Shown one piece after another: positions 59,630 through 64,000 of a DNA stretch of 64,000 nucleotides. The notes beneath the pieces were generated by a model that worked only from the letters and a program-made list of their open reading frames with translations, was not told the origin of the DNA and made no database searches. Position numbers and translations under genes: made by a program. Source of the DNA: DASQFI01 sp963780895 (GTDB lineage: Bacteria; Acidobacteriota; Vicinamibacteria; Vicinamibacterales; SCN-69-37); the NCBI GenBank assembly GCA_963780895.1, contig CAWAEG010000007.1, positions 124,001-188,000 of the forward strand, written 5' to 3'. Numbering within the stretch: position 1 is the stretch's first letter; every line of letters begins with the position of its first letter.

Positions 59630-60020
59630 GGATGAGATGAGTCGTCGCCGCGAGGGTGTCGGGTGCGTACTCGATTCGCCATGCCTCGATGCGAACGGTC
59701 TCCACCGCACGCCGGTACCTGCGCTCGCGGGCGACGACCCCGCGGGCCAGGCGCGACAGCATGACGTCTCCCGGCAGCACCGCCGCGCGGGTGGCCGCGT
59801 CCTCGAGAGATGGCGGAATCGCGATCTCCTCCGATCGGTCGGGCGCGGTGACGAACACCCGCACGTGTCGCCGGCCGACATCGTCCGTCGTGGAGAACAT
59901 GCCGAAGCCGCCGCCCTTCCACGGACTCAAGTTGGCGGTTCTGGAAAGCGTCACCTGCGTACATGCCACGGCGACCAGCAGCCCGACGGGGAGCACGGCG
60001 CGCCAGGCGATCCGGGTCAC
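59583..60020 (-). CDS. Membrane-anchored protein paired with the polytopic membrane protein
   Basis: About 145 aa from GTG 60020. One N-terminal hydrophobic helix (VLPVGLLVAVACTQ) is followed by the distinctive LSPWKGGGFGMFSTTDDVGR and a beta-rich extracytoplasmic domain. Upstream in-frame codons to 60191 are lower quality, so the start is uncertain. Its 3' end overlaps the following membrane gene. The family name is not known to me; the pairing suggests a two-subunit complex. Confidence 0.5.
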   Translation of the reverse strand: MTRIAWRAVLPVGLLVAVACTQVTLSRTANLSPWKGGGFGMFSTTDDVGRRHVRVFVTAPDRSEEIAIPPSLEDAATRAAVLPGDVMLSRLARGVVARERRYRRAVETVRIEAWRIEYAPDTLAATTHLIREFVYRVDSPPAPIR

Positions 60021-60204
60021 TTCAGCACGACCACGAGCCCTGACGCGTCGCAAGACGCGGGCCACTTCCTCCTCGCCCGAGCGTGGAACAGCCGTTTGGC
60101 CGCGAGCCGTCAGCGCACCGGGCACAGGCAGCCATCCACGACATTCCGTGGAAGCCGGCGCTGACTTGCCAACCGATGCCAGAAGGCGCAAGACTCAGCC
60201 AGGC

Positions 60205-61173
60205 ATGCGACTACGACGCGCGATTGTGCTCGCAGCCGGAGCCGTTCTGCTGCCAGCCATCGCCTCCGGCCAGACTTGAGCAGGTTGAAGCAATCCCTAC
60301 CTCCCAGGTTGGCGAGGTGTGCTCACGGATGGCATGGCGACGGGCCGGCTGCAATTGAGCGGTTGGTTCCTGGCCGAAGACCGCGATACGCCATATGAGG
60401 GGTCGGACAAGACTCCCAATCCGCTCGAGGAGCGGACGCGCGTGCGCGTGTGGCTGCTGACAGGTGATCTCCGTCTGACGAAAGCCTTCGGCGTCCAGGT
60501 GACAGCCACCGTTCCTGACGTGACACGCTCCGCCGTCGTGGAGCGGTCAGCCTCGACGTTCGATTTCAGCGAGACGTTCTACGGCACAGGCGATACGTCC
60601 GTGATTGCCTGGCGCCGATACGCGACCTTCGGCTGGAATCTCACGGTGAACGGTGGAGTGTCGCTTCCCACCGGCAAAACCGAACGTCCGCGCTTCCGAA
60701 CGGAGCTGGACGACGGCAGTCTGGTGCCGACGTCGCGGCTGCAACGCGGGACCGGCACGTTCGATCCGATCGTCGGCATGAGCATGAACAAGCTCATCGG
60801 CCAGATTTTTCCACCGGGCCTGCGCGTCTTCATGAGTAGCGCCGCCCGCGCGCCGCTCGTGGAAAACGAGTTTGGCTTGCGCACCGGCGCGTCGTGGGAA
60901 ATCGGCGCGGGCGCGTCCCGCGAAGTGAAATGGCACCCGCTCATCGCCATCGGCCGGATCAGCTGGCTGCATCGCGAGCGCGATGTGTTCGAAGACACGC
61001 CGGTGCTCGTCGGCGGCGGGAATTGGCTGTACCTCGCGCCCGCGGTCGCACTCGCTCTCGGCAAGGTGACGATACAGGCTGAACTCAAGGTGCCGGTGTA
61101 TCGCGATCTCGCCAATCGGCAGTTGGACGCGGCGCGCAGCGTTCAGGTCGGCGTCGTCTGGCAGCCGTTCTAG
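60205..61173 (+). CDS. Candidate selenoprotein: exported beta-barrel-like protein with U-x-x-U motif
   Basis: 322-residue reading frame containing two in-frame TGA codons at 60277-60279 and 60286-60288. It opens with a signal peptide (MRLRRAIVLAAGAVLLPAIA, cleavage near SGQ). Next comes T-(TGA)-A-G-(TGA)-S-NPYLPGWRGVL, so the TGAs have C-x-x-C spacing, and then a long MetA-like beta-barrel pattern (TFGWNLTVNGGVSLPTGKTE, GLRTGASWEIGAGA) to QVGVVWQPF. The same frame holds on both sides. A bulged hairpin follows the second TGA. A doubly mutated pseudogene is the alternative; so is a shorter protein starting at GTG 60319, but that would lack the signal peptide. Confidence 0.6.
60299..60318 (+). 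promoter_or_regulatory. Candidate bacterial SECIS hairpin
   Basis: ACCTC (60299-60303) pairs with GAGGT (60314-60318), and CC (60304-60305) with GG (60311-60312), leaving C60313 bulged and an AGGTT loop. The GGU of the loop starts 18 nt after the second TGA. In E. coli fdhF the loop is AGGUCU, also 18 nt after the UGA, with a bulge two pairs below the loop. The likeness is structural and positional; no folding energy was computed. Confidence 0.5.
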
Positions 61174-61305
61174 CTTCTGAAAGATCCCGAACGGCATCAC
61201 CGGCTGGATGTTGAGCTGCGTGCCGGTCGCGTCGCGATCGCCCAGTCCGAAATCCCAATTGCCCTGGAGGCAAGGTAATAACAACACCTGGACGTTCCGA
61301 AACAA
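61174..61305 (-). pseudogene. N-terminal remnant of an outer-membrane transporter gene
   Basis: Minus-strand codons read LLLPCLQGNWDFGLGDRDAT then GTQLNIQPVMPFGIFQ. This matches the usual start of mature MetA/neuromedin-like outer-membrane proteins (LQNNxNFGxGP, then NILNIQPVIPF). The frame runs into the coding strand of the selenoprotein candidate and is cut off at its stop codon, so only about 40 codons survive. Confidence 0.5.
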
Positions 61306-61319
61306 CCGAACAGGAGTGG

Positions 61320-61904
61320 CTACTTCGGCGGGCGCTTCTGCAGTGAGACGGCAAGTGCCTCCGCGTAGGTGACGACGATGGTGTCTCCGAGACGGAGCTT
61401 CGCCAGGTTGGCGACGTCGTCCACCTGGACCGTCACGAGGTTGCCTTTCGGGCCCGCGAGCGTCACGGACTTGGTTGGCTGGTCGAGACCCTGCACGGTG
61501 GCCACGATTTTCAGGATGCGCAGGGCACCCCCCGCTGGCTCGGTTCCGGCCGGCGCCTTGGCGGTTTCCTTGAGCACCTGGATGGGATTGGCTTTCTCCT
61601 GCTCGGTCGGCGGCCGCAATTCGGCCGCATAGGCGACGTAGTAGTCAGCAGTCACTTCGTCGCCGACCTTGACTTCGTTGAGCCGCGTGACGCGCTTGTC
61701 CACGGTGAAGGTGACGACGTTGCCGAGCGGTCCTCTGAGCGTCACCTCGCGCGTCGCGAGGTCGATGGCCTCGACTTTTGCAGTGACGGAGACTTGAACG
61801 GCGTCTTTCTTGGTCAGTGGTGCCTGCGCCTGCGCCAAGACAGAAGCGGGGACGATCAGGCCAAGAACGAGGGTACACAACAGGCGGTGGAAGGTAGTTG
61901 TCAT
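61320..61904 (-). CDS. Exported protein with duplicated small beta domain
   Basis: 194-aa protein starting at ATG 61904 with a signal peptide (MTTTFHRLLCTLVLGLIVPA). The mature part contains two similar segments, ATREVTLRGPLGNVVTFTVD with LNEVKVGDEV, and TKSVTLAGPKGNLVTVQVDD with LAKLRLGDTI. Each is a small barrel-like domain resembling DUF5666. The function is unknown. Upstream in-frame codons translate repeat DNA and are excluded. Confidence 0.65.
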   Translation of the reverse strand: MTTTFHRLLCTLVLGLIVPASVLAQAQAPLTKKDAVQVSVTAKVEAIDLATREVTLRGPLGNVVTFTVDKRVTRLNEVKVGDEVTADYYVAYAAELRPPTEQEKANPIQVLKETAKAPAGTEPAGGALRILKIVATVQGLDQPTKSVTLAGPKGNLVTVQVDDVANLAKLRLGDTIVVTYAEALAVSLQKRPPK

Positions 61905-61991
61905 GTCCCGGACTATCGCTGAGAACTCGCGCAGTTTCAAGGCTTTGATCACGGCAGGCAGTGAGGGCCACGGCAGGCTGCTGCGCAGCCT

Positions 61992-62231
61992 GAACTTTAA
62001 ACTTCGAACTTCAAACTTCGAACTGAAAACCCGACTCGTGGAAGGGTTGACCGAGGCAACCTCGACTCCACCCATCCCGCAGACGTCCCGGGTCTTCAGT
62101 TCGAAGTTTCCGTTACTCCTGTTCGTGGAAGGGTTGACTGAGGTCCAACCTCGACTCCACCCATCCCGCACACGTCCCGGGTTTTCAGTTCGAAGTTCGA
62201 AGTTCAAAGTTCGAAGTTTCCGTTACTCCTG
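61992..62231. repeat. Family 5 repeat: two 85-bp direct units with inverted arms
   Basis: Direct units at 62037-62121 and 62124-62231 share CGTGGAAGGGTTGAC, CCTCGACTCCACCCATCCCG and TTTCCGTTACTCCTG. The second has an extra TTCGAAGTTCAAAG insertion. The left flank CTTCGAACTTCAAACTTCG (from about 62002) is complementary to the 3' arm near 62199-62217. The right edge contains the stop codon of the DUF4239 gene (62223-62225). Confidence 0.75.
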
Positions 62232-62984
62232 CCCCAGGTTTTCGAGGGCGTACCTCAACGGCACACTCGAAACCTTGATGACTCCGTCGAACGGACCGTC
62301 GAGCTCGAGGATCAAGAACACGGCGCCGGCGACCGACATCGCCGAGACCGCGAGCACCGCAACGACTGTGGCGTTGCGGGGCGCGAAAAGGCCGAAGCTC
62401 GTGAACGTCACCGTCAGCCAGAAGATCACGACGACCAGAAAAGGAAACGGCACCGCGCCGCCGCTGCTCAGAATCCGCCAGCGTGCCTTGACAATCTCCT
62501 CGCTGAGCTTCAGCGCCTCGGCTTTGAACCAGCGCTGAGCGTCGTTCTGCGGCGACAGGCTCAGAATCTGGTTCTCGATCTCTTCGATCGGCGGCGTGGC
62601 CCCCGGCGCGTCAAGGCCTGTCCCGGCGGCGGCGTTGGCGGGCCAGATCGCCTCGATGCGGAAAGCGACCGCGCGGCGAATCAGATCCCGCGTCGGTCTG
62701 GTCTCGGGACCAAAGCGCGCAAGGTGACGGTCGAGCGTGAGAATGTTGGCGGCGCTGTTCCGGAGCGCGACGTCGTGTGCGTCGAACGCGCTTCTCGCCG
62801 CGGCCGTGACGAGGCCCAGCAGGAGCGCGGTCATCGTGGCCACCAGCCCGATCCCGAGCCGCACGACATCCTGCGACTCTTTGCTGAGGTGCGTTGGCGG
62901 CAGCCAGTTCCGCACGAACGTCGCGGCGACAGCCGAGCCGAAGGTGCAGACGAACGTGATCGACGCGATCAGGAGAGGAGGCAT
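62223..62984 (-). CDS. Bestrophin-like (DUF4239) membrane protein
   Basis: 253-aa protein. The N-terminal part has two hydrophobic helices (IASITFVCTFGSAVAATFV and LGIGLVATMTALLLGLV), the latter resembling the DUF4239 start. A long helical soluble region (about 80-180) is followed by two more helices (FLVVVIFWLTVTFTSFGLFA and AVLAVSAMSVAGAVFLILEL). An ion-channel-like role is suggested by the family name only. It is downstream of the sulfatase gene by 53 bp in the same direction. Confidence 0.75.
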   Translation of the reverse strand: MPPLLIASITFVCTFGSAVAATFVRNWLPPTHLSKESQDVVRLGIGLVATMTALLLGLVTAAARSAFDAHDVALRNSAANILTLDRHLARFGPETRPTRDLIRRAVAFRIEAIWPANAAAGTGLDAPGATPPIEEIENQILSLSPQNDAQRWFKAEALKLSEEIVKARWRILSSGGAVPFPFLVVVIFWLTVTFTSFGLFAPRNATVVAVLAVSAMSVAGAVFLILELDGPFDGVIKVSSVPLRYALENLGQE

Positions 62985-63037
62985 CGTCTTACATCGCGGA
63001 CGGCGCAGGCGGATCGAGACACCGCCCTCCGGCGACG

Positions 63038-64000
63038 CTACTGCCGGGCCATCGCGATACGGACCGCCTCCTCCGGTGAAATCAGGTGGTCGGCGTCCTC
63101 GGCGGCCTCGTCGATGGCGAGCTGCACGCCGCGGACGGTGCCGGTGAATTCGGTTGTTGGACCGTAGTCCTCGGCTACCGCCGATCCGGTGTCCATTCCG
63201 ACATCGCAGCCGTCGTCGCACGAGAAGATCATCGGAGCTGTGGCTCGGACGGAACCCCCTCCGACCTTCTGGCCGTCGACGAACAGCGACACGTCCCCGC
63301 CCTTGGACAGGCCACCACCCTCGTACTTGAACTCCATCCGCACCTGGTGGCGCCCCGACGGGATCGCGCTGGTCGCTTCGGCATAGAAGTACTCGATGCC
63401 GAGCAGGTTGTAGCAATACTTCAGCTTGCCGCCCTTGCAGTAGAGCGCCCAGCCGCCGATGTTGCCGCCCTGCGCGATGATCACGCCTTCGGCCCCCGGC
63501 TTCGGAACTTCGATCTCCGCCGTGACTGAGTGCGACTTGTTCTTGATGCTGATCACCGAGTTCTCGGACAGACGGCCCATGCCGCCGAAGAGAATCTGGG
63601 TCTTGCCTCGAACGAGCACGGGCCGGCCGGCCAAATCCGGGTTGAATCGTTCGGCGCCCCGGTCGTCGAGGGGCAGGACGTTGTAGCGCATCGCCTCGAG
63701 CAACCAGAGGCGCTGCAGCTGGTGCAGTTTGTCGGGGAACTCCCGTGAGAGATCGCGTGCCTGCGACCAGTCCTTGTTGGTGTCGTAGAGCTCCCACACG
63801 TCGTCGTCAAACTGCGGTGTCTTCTCGCCGACGAGCAGCCACGGGGTCTTGTGACGTGTGACCGCCGTCCATCCCTTGTGGTAGATCCCGCGATTGCCGA
63901 ACATCTCGAAGTACTGCGTCTCGTGCCGCTCTTCGGCTTTTGCGCCGTCGAACGAGTACAGCATGCTGACGCCTTCGATCGGTTTTTGCTGAACGCCGTT
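63038..64000 (-). CDS. Arylsulfatase, C-terminal part (runs off the window)
   Basis: The frame is open to the right edge. The visible part starts with NGVQQKPIEGVSMLYSFD and continues to FEMFGNRGIYHKGWTAVTRH and WELYDTNKDWSQARDLS, all typical of the second half of type I sulfatases of the AtsA kind. A lectin-like C-terminal beta-sandwich (about the last 180 residues) ends the protein. The active-site CxPxR motif and signal peptide lie outside the window. It would hydrolyse sulfate esters in the periplasm. Confidence 0.85.
   Translation of the reverse strand, partial: NGVQQKPIEGVSMLYSFDGAKAEERHETQYFEMFGNRGIYHKGWTAVTRHKTPWLLVGEKTPQFDDDVWELYDTNKDWSQARDLSREFPDKLHQLQRLWLLEAMRYNVLPLDDRGAERFNPDLAGRPVLVRGKTQILFGGMGRLSENSVISIKNKSHSVTAEIEVPKPGAEGVIIAQGGNIGGWALYCKGGKLKYCYNLLGIEYFYAEATSAIPSGRHQVRMEFKYEGGGLSKGGDVSLFVDGQKVGGGSVRATAPMIFSCDDGCDVGMDTGSAVAEDYGPTTEFTGTVRGVQLAIDEAAEDADHLISPEEAVRIAMARQ

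Noticed and set aside
60319..61173. Barrel protein starting at GTG 60319 as a complete gene
   Set aside because: It would lack a signal peptide, while a perfect one lies upstream in the same frame, separated only by the two TGA codons.

Overview
The window is a high-GC bacterial chromosome segment. Secreted M14 and M28 peptidases with Gly/Arg-rich stretches, a PQQ dehydrogenase, a TAT-exported GH109 enzyme, FadL- and MetA-like outer-membrane proteins, DUF4097 and DUF1223 proteins and many hairpin-rich intergenic repeats suggest a Gram-negative soil acidobacterium of Vicinamibacteria type. That placement is inference from gene content; no rRNA, tRNA or CRISPR array was seen.

Layout. 0-9.6 kb: peptidases, a CPBP protease flanked by inverted repeats, a nitrilase-family amidase, a translationally coupled ATP-grasp/DUF1223 pair, a phosphoesterase and a phosphopantetheinyl transferase. 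9.7-21.4 kb: an acyltransferase, a diheme cytochrome, tryptophan 2,3-dioxygenase, an ArsR/SRPBCC operon, YtxH, a LanC-like protein, a ferritin-like protein, a MATE pump and two genes with internal deletions. 21.5-28.3 kb: a tightly coupled run of GH109 alpha-GalNAc-ase, GHMP sugar kinase, HupE-like protein, MBL-fold hydrolase and PQQ dehydrogenase. 29-35.7 kb: an animal-type haem peroxidase, a CHAT protease and a GH3 glucosidase.

35.8-50.1 kb is the most unusual part. It holds a SIR2-like protein overlapping an nSTAND ATPase, and an operon of metallophosphoesterase, trypsin-like protease and caspase-like protease. Around them lie small unrecognised proteins, a cytoplasmic-looking M43 metalloprotease and, on the other side of the GH3 gene, the CHAT protease. 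This resembles a programmed-death or immunity island.

50-64 kb carries secreted and membrane proteins. At 60.2 kb a signal-peptide-bearing beta-barrel-like protein has two in-frame TGA codons spaced as U-x-x-U. They are followed, at the spacing of E. coli fdhF, by a bulged hairpin with a GGU-containing loop, so this is a candidate new selenoprotein.

At least five families of intergenic repeats recur, several with base-paired structure. Five genes (M14, M28, MATE, nSTAND, caspase-like) are interrupted by small frameshifts, which may be assembly errors or real lesions.
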